Below, in pieces: positions 34,224 through 43,252 of a DNA stretch of 64,000 nucleotides. Numbering within the stretch: position 1 is the stretch's first letter; every line of letters begins with the position of its first letter. Source of the DNA: AP-15 sp963785565. Its GTDB lineage: Bacteria; Pseudomonadota; Alphaproteobacteria; ATCC43930; CGMCC-115725. The translations under genes were made by a program, and so were the position numbers. Below the pieces are notes generated by a model, which made no database searches, was not told the DNA's origin, and saw nothing but the letters and a program-made list of their open reading frames with translations. The stretch covers positions 124,001 through 188,000 of the forward strand of contig CAWAVV010000005.1 in the NCBI GenBank assembly GCA_963785565.1, in the 5' to 3' direction.

Positions 34224-34908
34224 ATGCCTGACGTAATTATCAACGGGCCGGAGGGCCGGATCGAGGCGCGCTATCATCATAGCCGGGGACCGACCTCGGC
34301 GATGGCGCTCGTGCTGCACCCGCATCCGCAGCATGGCGGGACGATGCATAACAAACTCGTCTACGCGCTTTACCAGTCCTTCGTTCGCCAGGGCTTTTCC
34401 ACCCTGCGTTTCAACTTTCGCGGGGTGGGACGCAGCCAGGGCAGCTTCGACCGCGGCGAGGGCGAACTGTCCGACGCCGCCTCCGCTCTCGATTGGCTGC
34501 AGACCTACAACCCGAATGCCGGAACCTGTTGGGTTGCCGGCTTTTCCTTTGGGGCCTGGATCGGCATGCAGCTGCTGATGCGACGGCCCGAGATCGAGAG
34601 CTTTATCGCGATCGCGCCGCCCGCGAACATCTACGACTTTACCTTTCTCGCTCCGTGCCCGTCATCGGGTCTGATCCTACAAGGGGACCAGGACACGGTG
34701 GTGCCGATCGAACTCGGTGCAAAAGCTCGTCACCAAGCTGTCTCACCAGCGCGATATAAAGATCGATTTTCGCAAGATCCCAGGAGCCGACCATTATTTC
34801 GCCGATAGCCTCGACACGATCACCAGCCATGTCGACGGCTACATCCGCGATCATCTTCGTATCGCCCATAAGGCTCCGGCCGCGTCCCAAGGACGCGGCG
34901 TACGCTGA
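34224..34908 (+). pseudogene. Alpha/beta hydrolase (DUF-type, YfhR/YcjY-like), frameshifted near 3' end
   Basis: Cytosolic alpha/beta hydrolase of about 227 aa when repaired. First part: VIINGPEGRIEARYHH, LHPHPQHGGTMHNKLVYALY, the loop FNFRGVGRSQGSFD and the nucleophile-elbow-like AGFSFGAWIGMQ (Ser in GFSFG). The acid region GDQDTVVP follows. Then the frame goes wrong: the reading to TGA 34806 is unrelated, while the conserved end (VQKLVTKLSHQRDIKIDFRK, IPGADHYFAD with the catalytic His) lies in the next frame to TGA 34908. Deleting C 34713 restores VPIESVQKLVTKL. It is conserved in many alphaproteobacteria; substrate unknown. Probable assembly insertion. Confidence 0.8.
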
Positions 34909-34925
34909 CCAGGCCGCCCGCTCGC

Positions 34926-36218
34926 TCAATCGGCGAAAGGGTCGCGCACCAGCACCGTGTCGTCGCGCTCCGGGCTGGTCGAGAGCAGCGCCACCGGCGC
35001 GCCGATCAACTCTTCCAGCCGCACGATGTATTTGATCGCGGTTGCCGGCAAATCGGCCCAGGAGCGTGCGCCACGGGTGCTCTCACCCCACCCCTCGGCG
35101 GTTTCGTAGACCGGCTCGAGCCTCGCCTGGGTGGTCATCCCGGCCGGGACATAGTCGTAGGTCTCGCCGCCGCAGCGATAGGCGGTGCAGAATTTGACCT
35201 CGTCGAAGCCGTCGAGCACGTCGAGCTTGGTCAGCGCGATGCCGTCGATGCCGCCGGTCTTGACCGCCTGCCGCACCGCGACTGCATCGAACCAACCGCA
35301 GCGCCGTTTGCGTCCGGTGACGACGCCGAATTCGCGGCCGCGCTCGCCGAGCTTCTCGCCGATCGCATCGTTGAGCTCAGTGGGGAACGGCCCGGCGCCG
35401 ACCCGGGTGGTATATGCCTTGGTGATGCCGAGCACGAAGCCGACGACACTCGGCGCGATGCCCGACCCTGCGGCAGCCTCCCCGGCCACCGTGTTCGACG
35501 AGGTTACGAACGGGTAGGTGCCGTGGTCGACATCGAGCATCGCACCTTGCGCACCTTCGAACAGGACTCGCTTGCCTTGGCCTCGCGCCTCGTCGAGCAG
35601 GCGCCACACCCGATCGGCATAGGGCAGGACAAGCGGCGCCACCGCAGTAAGCGCTGCGATCAGCTCGGCGCGGGCGACTTGGGGTTCGCCCAGCCCGCGT
35701 AACAGCGCGTTGTGGTGCAGCAGCACCTCGTCGACCCGCCATTCGAGCGCCTCCCGGTCGGCGAGGTCGCAGACCCGGATCGCACGGCGCCCGACCTTGT
35801 CCTCATAGGCCGGGCCGATGCCGCGGCCGGTGGTGCCGATCTTCTGTTCACCGCGCCGCTCTTCGCGAGCCCGATCGAGCGCGCCATGCGATGGCAGGAT
35901 CAGCGCTGCGTTGTCGGCGAGCCGCAGGTTGTCGGGCGATATGTCGAGCCCCTTCGCGCGCATCGTCTCGATCTCGGCGACGAGCGCCCAAGGATCGACG
36001 ACAACGCCATTGCCGATGATCGACAGCTTGCCGGGCCGCACGACTCCCGAGGGCAACAGGCTGAGCTTGTATTCGACATTGCCTACGACGAGCGTGTGGC
36101 CGGCATTGTGGCCGCCCTGAAAGCGCACCACGACATCGGCCCGCTCCGACAGCCAGTCGACGATCTTGCCCTTGCCCTCGTCGCCCCATTGGGCGCCGAC
36201 GACGGCGACATTGCCCAT
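34926..36218 (-). CDS. purA: Adenylosuccinate synthetase PurA
   Basis: First committed step from IMP to AMP (GTP plus aspartate). 430 aa. The GTP-binding N-terminus is VVGAQWGDEGKGKIVDWLSE; QGGHNAGHTLV and IGTTGRGIGPAYEDK hold IMP-site residues, and VTGRKRRCGWFDAVAVR is the PurA signature. ATG 36218 is unambiguous, with AGGAGG just upstream. It starts 12 bases after hisZ ends; hisZ-purA pairing is common in alphaproteobacteria. Confidence 0.97.
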   Translation of the reverse strand: MGNVAVVGAQWGDEGKGKIVDWLSERADVVVRFQGGHNAGHTLVVGNVEYKLSLLPSGVVRPGKLSIIGNGVVVDPWALVAEIETMRAKGLDISPDNLRLADNAALILPSHGALDRAREERRGEQKIGTTGRGIGPAYEDKVGRRAIRVCDLADREALEWRVDEVLLHHNALLRGLGEPQVARAELIAALTAVAPLVLPYADRVWRLLDEARGQGKRVLFEGAQGAMLDVDHGTYPFVTSSNTVAGEAAAGSGIAPSVVGFVLGITKAYTTRVGAGPFPTELNDAIGEKLGERGREFGVVTGRKRRCGWFDAVAVRQAVKTGGIDGIALTKLDVLDGFDEVKFCTAYRCGGETYDYVPAGMTTQARLEPVYETAEGWGESTRGARSWADLPATAIKYIVRLEELIGAPVALLSTSPERDDTVLVRDPFAD

Positions 36219-36230
36219 CTAGCACCTCCT

Positions 36231-37394
36231 TTAGCCGAGCTCTTGGGGTTCGCCGTCCACAAAGACATGCGTGCAGCCGAGACGACGCGCCTCGGCCCGC
36301 CAATCGGCGGTCGGCTCGAGGGCGGAGACGGTGATCCATCCCCGCTCGCGCAAAGTACGCGCCTGGCCGCGGTCGGTGCCGAGCGGCAGCAACAGCCGAC
36401 GCGATAACGGGTCATTGGGCAAAGTCCGAAGGATCGTATCGGTATAAAGCGTGAAGCCGGTAGCAGGCTCCGGCGCGGCCGGATCGCCGGCCTGGTAGCG
36501 GCCACCACGGCCTAGCTCTCCGCCGGAGCCGCACGCCGCGGCACCACCGGCGAAGAACGTAAAGCTGATCCCTGTGTGATACTCGAAACCGCGGTTCTCG
36601 ACCGGGTCGACCGTCACCTTGAGCCCGGGTGCTGCGCCCGCGAGCCCTTCGAGCACGGCCCCGAGCCGCAACTGTTCGGCCCGCGCCCGCGTCGGCAGCT
36701 TCAGATGATCGAGGGCGGCGAGCGCGGCCGCAGCGGGACCGGCAGCCGCGAGCAGCTGACCCAGCAGCTCTCCTGCTTCCCCGGCCGTTGCCGCGACTGC
36801 AGCCGCGTCCTTATGGTCGAGCGCGGCACGCAATGCCCCCGCTTGCTGGTCGGGAATCGCAAAGGCCTCAGTCACCGCGGCCACCAATGTCGGCATCGTA
36901 ATGTCTACCGAAAGATGGGGCACGCCAAGCGCCTCGAGCGCCTCGCCGGCGATCGCAATCACCTCGACATCCGCGACCGGCCCCGCGGCTCCAATCAGTT
37001 CGGCCCCGACCTGGCCGATCTGCCGCTCAGGTCGAATCTCCGAGCCTTTGACTCGTAATACCTGGCCGGCGTAGCTCAGTCTCAAGGGCCGCGGCGCCTT
37101 GCCGAGCCGGGTGGCGGCGATGCGCGCGATCTGCGGGGTCATGTCGGCGCGCATCCCGACCATGCGGTGCGAGCCCGGGTCCATTGTGCGGAAGGTCGCG
37201 GTCGCCATCGCCGCGCCGGCGCCGGAGAGCAACGTCTCCTCGAATTCGACGAGCGGCGGCTTGACGCGCTGATATCCATGTGCGGTGAGCGTCGCCATGA
37301 GCTTGGAGACGACCTGCGCCTCGATCTCGGCCTCGGGAGGCAGTAGATCGTGCATGCCGGTCGGCAGCAAAGCCGGGTGCGGAGCGTCACTCAT
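36231..37394 (-). CDS. hisZ: ATP phosphoribosyltransferase regulatory subunit HisZ
   Basis: HisRS paralogue that activates short-form HisG, the first enzyme of histidine synthesis. 387 aa from ATG 37394 (the open frame runs on to 37427). Class II synthetase-like fold: LLPTGMHDLLPPEAEIEAQV, FRTMDPGSHRMVGMRADMTP, LSYAGQVLRVKGSEIRPERQ and GVENRGFEYHTG-like 'PVENRGFEYHTGISF'. The HisRS catalytic motif 'RGLDYYT' is altered to RGFEYHTG, as expected for HisZ. The true HisRS is at 58.7 kb. No hisG in this window. Confidence 0.94.
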   Translation of the reverse strand: MSDAPHPALLPTGMHDLLPPEAEIEAQVVSKLMATLTAHGYQRVKPPLVEFEETLLSGAGAAMATATFRTMDPGSHRMVGMRADMTPQIARIAATRLGKAPRPLRLSYAGQVLRVKGSEIRPERQIGQVGAELIGAAGPVADVEVIAIAGEALEALGVPHLSVDITMPTLVAAVTEAFAIPDQQAGALRAALDHKDAAAVAATAGEAGELLGQLLAAAGPAAAALAALDHLKLPTRARAEQLRLGAVLEGLAGAAPGLKVTVDPVENRGFEYHTGISFTFFAGGAAACGSGGELGRGGRYQAGDPAAPEPATGFTLYTDTILRTLPNDPLSRRLLLPLGTDRGQARTLRERGWITVSALEPTADWRAEARRLGCTHVFVDGEPQELG

Positions 37395-37452
37395 CGCATG
37401 AGTTTGCACTACCCCGGTGCGCGGCACACGGAGAAACGAGAGGAGCGCTGGC

Positions 37453-39045
37453 CTAGAACCGTAATGATTTGACCTGGATTACGTTCGGCAGGCCGCGCAC
37501 CGTGTCCAGTATCGCTGGCGAGAGCGGCTGATCGACCTCGACAAGGCAGATCGCGTCCTGGCCCGGCGCGGTGCGGCCGAGGTGGAAGGTCGCGATATTG
37601 ACCGACGCGGCTCCCATGGTCTGGCCCAGCGCACCAATAAAGCCCGGCTTGTCGAGATTGCGCACAAACAGCATGTTGCCGCCGAGCTCAGCTTCGAGCG
37701 GGATGTCCTCGACCGAGACGAGGCGCGGCTTGTCGCCGCCGAACAACGTGCCGGAAACCTCACGCGGCCGGCGTTCGGCGAGCGGTCCGTTCGGCGTCAC
37801 CACGACCCGGATCAGGGTCTGGTAATCGCCGGGCTCGGCGCGGCGGGTTTCGCTGACGCGAATATCGCGGTCGCGGCAAATGACCGGTGCGCTGACCATG
37901 TTGACGCTGGCGAGCTGAGGCGCCAGCAGCGCGGTCAGCACGATCGCGGTCAACGGCTTGACGTTGAGCTCGGCGATCGCCCCTTCGTATTCGACCGAGA
38001 CCGCGGTAATGCCGCTCTCGGTCAGCTGGCCGGCAAAGCTGCCGAGCTGCTCGGCGAGGGTGATGTAAGGCCTGATCCGGTTGGCTTCCTCGGCGGTCAG
38101 CGAGGGCATGTTGACCGCGTTGGCGACGGCGCCGGTCAGCAGAAAATCCGCCAACTGCTCGGCGATCTGGACCGCGACGTTCTCCTGCGCTTCGGTCGTG
38201 GCGGCGCCCAGATGCGGCGTGGCGACGACGTTGTCGCGGCCAAAGAGCGGGTTCTTGCGCGCCGGCTCCTCGACAAAAACGTCGATCGCGGCGCCGGCGA
38301 CATGGCCGCTATCGAGAGCGGCGGCGAGATCCTCCTCGACGACGAGACCACCGCGCGCGCAATTGACCAGCCGCACCCCCCGCTTCATCTTGGCGAGTGC
38401 CCCCGCGTCGATCATGTTTCTCGTTGCGTCGGTTAGGGGCGTGTGCAAGGTCACGAAATCCGCGCGCGACAGCAATTCGTCGAACGACACCTTTTCGACC
38501 CCGAGATCGATCGCGCGCTCAGCGGAAAGGAACGGGTCGTAGGCGACCACTTTCATTCGCAGCCCGAGAGCGCGCACCGCGACGCTGGCGCCGACATTGC
38601 CGCAGCCGACAACGCCGAGCGTCTTGCTGGTCAGCTCGACGCCCATAAAGCGCGATTTCTCCCATTTGCCGGCTTGGGTCGAACGGTCGGCGGCCGGGAT
38701 TTCGCGGCACAGCGCGAACAGCATCGCAATCGCATGCTCGGCCGCGGTCGTCGAGTTGCCGTAAGGGGTGTTCATGACAACGACGCCGCGCTGCGTCGCG
38801 GCGGTCACGTCGATGTTGTCGACACCGATACCGGCGCGGCCGATGATCTTAAGCTCGGGCGCGCGGCCGAGCAGTTCGGCGGTGACTTTGGTCGCCGAAC
38901 GCACCGCGAGCCCGTCATATCCGGCAATCCGGGTTTTCAACTCCTCGGCGGTAATACCCGGCAGCATGTCGACTTCGATCCCGCGCGCGGCGAGGATCTC
39001 CGCCGCACGCGGGCTCAAATCATCGGAGATCAAAACCTTTGGCAT
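37453..39045 (-). CDS. serA: D-3-phosphoglycerate dehydrogenase SerA
   Basis: First step of serine synthesis. 530 aa, the long form: N-terminal substrate/NAD domains with GRAGIGVDNIDV, the Rossmann loop VVGCGNVGASVAVRALGLRM, VNCARGGLVVEEDLAAAL (catalytic Arg/Glu region) and TPHLGAATTEAQENVAVQIA (catalytic His). An intervening ASB domain covers about 320-450, and a C-terminal ACT domain at about 455-530 (EAELGGNMLFVRNLDKPGFI) probably binds serine. It lies just after serC on the same strand (113-base gap). Confidence 0.97.
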   Translation of the reverse strand: MPKVLISDDLSPRAAEILAARGIEVDMLPGITAEELKTRIAGYDGLAVRSATKVTAELLGRAPELKIIGRAGIGVDNIDVTAATQRGVVVMNTPYGNSTTAAEHAIAMLFALCREIPAADRSTQAGKWEKSRFMGVELTSKTLGVVGCGNVGASVAVRALGLRMKVVAYDPFLSAERAIDLGVEKVSFDELLSRADFVTLHTPLTDATRNMIDAGALAKMKRGVRLVNCARGGLVVEEDLAAALDSGHVAGAAIDVFVEEPARKNPLFGRDNVVATPHLGAATTEAQENVAVQIAEQLADFLLTGAVANAVNMPSLTAEEANRIRPYITLAEQLGSFAGQLTESGITAVSVEYEGAIAELNVKPLTAIVLTALLAPQLASVNMVSAPVICRDRDIRVSETRRAEPGDYQTLIRVVVTPNGPLAERRPREVSGTLFGGDKPRLVSVEDIPLEAELGGNMLFVRNLDKPGFIGALGQTMGAASVNIATFHLGRTAPGQDAICLVEVDQPLSPAILDTVRGLPNVIQVKSLRF

Positions 39046-39158
39046 TTACGATGCTCCAACTGGAATTCGCCAAAGACGTGGTCAGACGCCGAGAGAGGTT
39101 GTTAAGGCGCCGCTTGTTTCACTCGATCTGACTTTCCGTCTCACCGTCTGGTTATAGA

Positions 39159-40316
39159 TTAAGCTGCTTTTGCTGCTTGGCGCTGCTCCTCCCAAGCCCA
39201 ATCGAGCCAGGGCATCAAGGCTTCGACATCAGCGGCCTCAACCGTGGCCCCGGTCCAGATGCGGATCCCCGGCGGCGAGGCGCGGTGGCTGGCGATGTCG
39301 TAGGCGGCGTGCTCTTTTTCGAGCCGCGCCGCCATCGTGCGCACGGTCTGAAACCGGTCATCGGGCGACAGTGCGGTAAACCACGGCTCGACGATTTTGA
39401 GCTGCGGCGAGGTGCAGGAGATCGTGGCCGGGTCCTCCGCCAGGAACTCGATCCAGGGCGTGCGCTCGGCCCAGGCGGCAACGACCGAGAGGTTTTTTTC
39501 CGAGCGGGCGATCAGCCCGTCTAGTCCGCCAACCGATCCTGCCCACTTGAGCGAGTCGATCGCGTCTTCGACGCATAGCATCGATGGCGTGTTGATCGTC
39601 TCTCCTTGGAAGACACCCTTGATTAATTTTCCCTTCGAGGTCAACCGGAAGAGTTTCGGCAATGGCCAGGGCGGGGTGTAGCTTTCGAGCCGCTCGACCG
39701 CACGCGGCGACAGCGCCAGCATGCCGTGCGCCGCCTCGCCGCCCAGCGCCTTCTGCCACGACCAGGTGACGACATCGAGCCTGTCCCAAGGCAGGCGCAT
39801 CGCAAACACGGCCGAGGTCGCGTCGCAGATCATCAGCCCCTTGCGGTCCTCAGCAATCCAATCGCCGTTCGGCATTCGCACTCCCGAGGTCGTGCCGTTC
39901 CACGGAAAGACGACATCACGCTCCGGATCGACCGCGTGAAGATCGGGAAGCTTGCCGTAAGGCGCGTGCAGGACGCGCACATCAGCAAGTTTCAGCTGTC
40001 TGACATCCTCGACCCAACCTTCTCCGAAATTCTCCCAAGCCAACATGTCGACGCCGCGCGCGCCGAGCAGCGACCACATCGCGATCTCGACCGCACCGGT
40101 ATCTGAGGCCGCCACCACGCCAACCCGCCAATCGGCGGGGACGCCGAGTATCGCTCGCGAGCGGTCGACCACCTCGACGATCCGGGCCTTGCCAATACCG
40201 GAGCGGTGCGAACGGCCGACCAGCGCCGCCTCCAGCGCCGCCGGGGACCAGCCCGGACGCTTGGCGCAGGGGCCGGATGAAAAACAGGGGTTGCGCGGGC
40301 GCCGCGTCGGCTTCAT
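39159..40316 (-). CDS. serC: Phosphoserine aminotransferase SerC
   Basis: Second step of serine synthesis, PLP-dependent. 385 aa from ATG 40316 (AGGA box upstream); ATG 40331 is an in-frame alternative adding five residues. Signatures: RRPRNPCFSSGPCAKRPGW, GRSHRSGIGKARI, VFPWNGTTSGVRMP, the PLP Lys in WSWQKALGGEAAHGMLALSP and TINTPSMLCVEDAIDSL. This is the alphaproteobacterial/archaeal type of SerC. A tandem AT-rich repeat lies just upstream at 40335-40356. Confidence 0.95.
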   Translation of the reverse strand: MKPTRRPRNPCFSSGPCAKRPGWSPAALEAALVGRSHRSGIGKARIVEVVDRSRAILGVPADWRVGVVAASDTGAVEIAMWSLLGARGVDMLAWENFGEGWVEDVRQLKLADVRVLHAPYGKLPDLHAVDPERDVVFPWNGTTSGVRMPNGDWIAEDRKGLMICDATSAVFAMRLPWDRLDVVTWSWQKALGGEAAHGMLALSPRAVERLESYTPPWPLPKLFRLTSKGKLIKGVFQGETINTPSMLCVEDAIDSLKWAGSVGGLDGLIARSEKNLSVVAAWAERTPWIEFLAEDPATISCTSPQLKIVEPWFTALSPDDRFQTVRTMAARLEKEHAAYDIASHRASPPGIRIWTGATVEAADVEALMPWLDWAWEEQRQAAKAA

Positions 40317-40334
40317 CACGCCAATCCTCATAGT

Positions 40335-40356
40335 CCTTAATTAATCCTTAATTAAT
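40335..40356. repeat. Tandem 11-bp repeat in the serC leader
   Basis: CCTTAATTAAT occurs twice head to tail (40335-40345 and 40346-40356), each containing the palindrome TTAATTAA. It lies 4 to 25 bases upstream of the distal serC start, in a GC-rich genome where such AT-rich sequence stands out. It may affect mRNA structure, ribosome entry (AAGGA on the minus strand) or bind a regulator. Confidence 0.6.
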
Positions 40357-40475
40357 CGAGATGGCCCATCAGGGTGCCGGATCCCGCGCGGGAACTTATG
40401 GACGACCAGGGGCCGCGTCAATGTGGCGGCGCAGCACTTTACTTCGAATCCGGCGGGCTGAGCGCGCGTGGGAGA

Positions 40476-42131
40476 TCAACCGTCCTGCCGTAGCCGGCTT
40501 GGCAGCAGTTCGCCGCGTTTTTCGAGAACCGGATAGGCAGCGGCCGCGATGTGCGAGTTGATCCGCTTCAGGTCTCGCAGCATGTCTAGGTGGAGCGCGC
40601 TGGTTTCGACGCTCTCGATGCGGCCGGCACGGATGCGGGCGAAATGGGCCTCGGTCGCCCGTGCTTCGAGATCGCGAAAGATCTCCTTTTCGCCGAGCAG
40701 CCCGCGAGCCGCCCGAATGTCGTCGGTCATGAACACCGCGGCAGCCGTGCGCACGTTTTTCGCGAGACGTTGGAGCATCTCGTGGATCTCGGCCGTCCCT
40801 TCGGCCGAGAACGCCAGGTTGCGCTTGGCCCGCTTTGCGAGATTTGCTGCCACGCCCCGTTCGACGATGTCACCGGCATGTTCGAGGTTGGTGATGAAGG
40901 CGAGGATCTCCGACAGCCGCCGGTCATCCTCAGCGTCGAGGGATTCGTGGTCGAGCGAGGTCAGATAAGCCTTGATCGCACTGTTGAGCCGATCGAGCAC
41001 GTCATCGAGGCGTTTCGTCTCGGCGATGCGTTTGCGGTCGCTGCGCTCGAGCGCCTCAAGTGCCACGTCCAGCATAGTTTCGAGAACATCGGCCATCCGC
41101 AGCGCTTCGCGCGATGCTGCGGTAAGGGCAACCGCAGGGATTTCGAGGGCGTCCTGGTCGAGATAGACCGGGCGGGACGGGTCGGCCGGAACGGCACGAG
41201 CCGGCAGGATCCACCTCAGCAACCGGGCGAGCGGTCCCAGCACCGGGAAGAACAGCGCCGCCATCACAAGGTTGAAGAGGGTGTGGAAATCGGCAACAGC
41301 TCGGTAGGCGTTCGGCTCCAGAGAGACAAGCCAAGGACCGATCACCCCGAGGAGCGCCAGTCCGAGGATGCACCCGATCGCCCGGTTCAGCAGGTTTCCA
41401 ATCGGCAGGCGCTTCGTCGACGGATCGCCGTTGGAACCAGCTTCGAACAGCGGGTTCAACGCGGTGCCGAGATTGGCGCCGAGGACGAGGGCGATGGCCG
41501 CCTGCGGCGGCACCACACCTTGGGCGGCGAAAGACATGATCAGCAGCACCACCGCGACGCTCGAATGCGCAGCCCAGGTGAACACTGCTGCAACGATCAC
41601 GTCGATCACCGGCACCGTCGCGATCATACCGAGCAGCAGTCGCAGGCTTGGCACATCCTCGTAGGGCGTCAGCACGGTGAGCAGCTGACTCAGCGCGATC
41701 AGCATCAGCCCGAGACCGATCGCGACGCGCCCGAGGTCGCGCGTGCGGGTGACGCCGCTGCGGCGGAACATCATGACCCCGATAAGGATGAAGAGCGGCG
41801 CCACCCGCGAGATATCGAACGAAAGTACTTGTACGATCAAGGTCGTACCGACATTGGCGCCGAGCATCGCGGCAAGTCCGGGCACCAGATCGACGAGCCC
41901 GCCGGCGGCGAAACCGGTGACCATCAGACCGGTCGCCGTGCTGCTCTGCAGCACCGCGGTGATCCCCAGCCCCGCGAGAAATGCCTTTGCGCGACTGCCC
42001 AGCGCCGCGCCGAGGATCCGGCGCAGGTTCGGCCCGAACGCGCGCTGAATCCCGCTCTGGACCATATGAACGCCCCAAAGGAGCAGGGCGATCGATCCGG
42101 CGAGATCGATCAAGGTCAGGGTAGCGTCCAT
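40476..42131 (-). CDS. Na/Pi cotransporter family protein with PhoU domain
   Basis: 551-aa inner-membrane protein of the NptA/YjbB family. The N-terminal half (about 1-310) has the duplicated transport motif with QSSTATGLMVTGF and AAHSSVAVVLLIMSF (QSS-type), plus GANVGTTLIVQVL and GANLGTALNPLFE, and about eight to nine hydrophobic helices. The C-terminal half (about 335-545) is a helical PhoU-like domain (VLETMLDVALEALERSD, EILAFITNLEHAGDIVERGV). Phosphate export or uptake with sodium is the family role; direction is not clear. 144 bases separate it from serC downstream. Confidence 0.92.
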   Translation of the reverse strand: MDATLTLIDLAGSIALLLWGVHMVQSGIQRAFGPNLRRILGAALGSRAKAFLAGLGITAVLQSSTATGLMVTGFAAGGLVDLVPGLAAMLGANVGTTLIVQVLSFDISRVAPLFILIGVMMFRRSGVTRTRDLGRVAIGLGLMLIALSQLLTVLTPYEDVPSLRLLLGMIATVPVIDVIVAAVFTWAAHSSVAVVLLIMSFAAQGVVPPQAAIALVLGANLGTALNPLFEAGSNGDPSTKRLPIGNLLNRAIGCILGLALLGVIGPWLVSLEPNAYRAVADFHTLFNLVMAALFFPVLGPLARLLRWILPARAVPADPSRPVYLDQDALEIPAVALTAASREALRMADVLETMLDVALEALERSDRKRIAETKRLDDVLDRLNSAIKAYLTSLDHESLDAEDDRRLSEILAFITNLEHAGDIVERGVAANLAKRAKRNLAFSAEGTAEIHEMLQRLAKNVRTAAAVFMTDDIRAARGLLGEKEIFRDLEARATEAHFARIRAGRIESVETSALHLDMLRDLKRINSHIAAAAYPVLEKRGELLPSRLRQDG

Positions 42132-42219
42132 CTCCGCTCGCCCCGCAAATAGTCGGGTACATCATTAGCGCGCAGATGTGCTCGGCACGAGGCATTTCAT
42201 GCGGCATCAGGGCGAGGCA

Positions 42220-42450
42220 TTACCCCAGATGCGAGCCGCTAGACTTTCTCATGGCGTATCCGGGCTGCGCCGGTCCCGCTGTCCGCCAAGCTTTCAGCAG
42301 AAGGCGATCAGTTTGTCGGTCTCGAAGCTGGGCTGGCGCTATGGATGTGGACGTAGAACCAGTCGGGGCTCGGTAGTGGTAGGATCGCGCCATTAGCGCC
42401 GGCGCGGTCTCGCCCTGCGTGTCGAAGACTTCGTTGACCGCGTAGCTCAC
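42220..42450 (-). pseudogene. Truncated QueE remnant
   Basis: A GTG start overlaps the queC stop (GTGA), as queE often does. The first residues VSYAVNEVFDTQGETAPA match the beginning of 7-carboxy-7-deazaguanine synthase ('SYAVNEVF.TLQGEGA'). After about 18 codons similarity ends; the remaining sequence to TAA 42220-42222 (76 aa in all) lacks the radical-SAM CxxxCxxC cysteines. It therefore looks like a queE 5' end joined to unrelated DNA. A chance N-terminal match is possible because the segment is short. Confidence 0.4.
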
Positions 42451-43166
42451 GAGACAGCCCGCGCGGCGGCAAAGCCCTCCCACCCCGCCTGCCGTAACAC
42501 GCAGGCCGGGCACTGACCGCAGCCGTAGCCCCAATCGTGACGATCCGCGCGGTCGCCGAGGTAGCAGCTGTGGGTCTCGTCACGGATCAGGGTTACGAGC
42601 GCGTCGCTGCCGAGATCATGGGCGAGCGTCCAGGTCGCTTTCTTGTCGAGCCACATCAGTGGCGTGTGGATCACAAAGCGATGATCCATGCCGAGCGACA
42701 GGGTTGCCTGCAATGCTTTCAACGTGTCGTCGCGGCAGTCGGGATAGCCCGAATAATCGGTCTCGCACATACCGCCGACGAGATGGCGCGCGCCGCGGCG
42801 ATACCCGACCGCCGCGGCCAACACGAAAAACATCAGATTGCGGCCGGGGACAAAGGTGTTCGGCAGCCCGGTTTTGTCGAGGGCGATCGCAGTGTCGCGG
42901 GTCAGCGCGGTGTCGCTGATTTGCCCAAGCACACCGCAGTCGACGAGATGATCCTGCCCGAGCCGCGCGGCCCAATCCGGAAATTCGCGGCGCAGGCGCG
43001 CCATCGCCGCGATGCGGCAATCAAGCTCGACGCGGTGGCGCTGCCCATAATCAAAGCCGATCGTTTCGACCTCGGCAAAGCGCTCGAGCGCCCAGGCGAG
43101 GCAGGTGGTCGAGTCCTGGCCCCCGGATAGGAGGACGAGCCCCCTTTCCAGGCGGATTTCCGTCAT
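42447..43166 (-). CDS. queC: 7-cyano-7-deazaguanine synthase QueC
   Basis: Forms preQ0 from CDG with ATP and ammonia in queuosine synthesis. PP-loop LVLLSGGQDSTTCLAWAL at the N-terminus; GMCETDYSGYPDCRDD and TPLMWLDKKATWTLAHDLG; zinc cysteines in YGCGQCPACVLRQAGWEGF. From ATG 43166 the product is 239 aa; a GTG at 43187 would add seven residues and neither has a clear ribosome site. The stop overlaps the queE-like remnant. No queD is seen beside it. Confidence 0.95.
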   Translation of the reverse strand: MTEIRLERGLVLLSGGQDSTTCLAWALERFAEVETIGFDYGQRHRVELDCRIAAMARLRREFPDWAARLGQDHLVDCGVLGQISDTALTRDTAIALDKTGLPNTFVPGRNLMFFVLAAAVGYRRGARHLVGGMCETDYSGYPDCRDDTLKALQATLSLGMDHRFVIHTPLMWLDKKATWTLAHDLGSDALVTLIRDETHSCYLGDRADRHDWGYGCGQCPACVLRQAGWEGFAAARAVS

Positions 43167-43252
43167 TTGGCGCGCTGCTGCGGTCACGCGCCACGAAATA
43201 AGGGCTAGCTGTGCCTAGATCAACAAAGGAGCCGCAACCCGCGCAGCCCCAC

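Noticed and set aside
40590..42152. 520-codon ORF opposite the Na/Pi cotransporter
   Set aside because: Extremely His/Asp/Arg-rich shadow frame; the cotransporter with its QSS motifs is the real gene.
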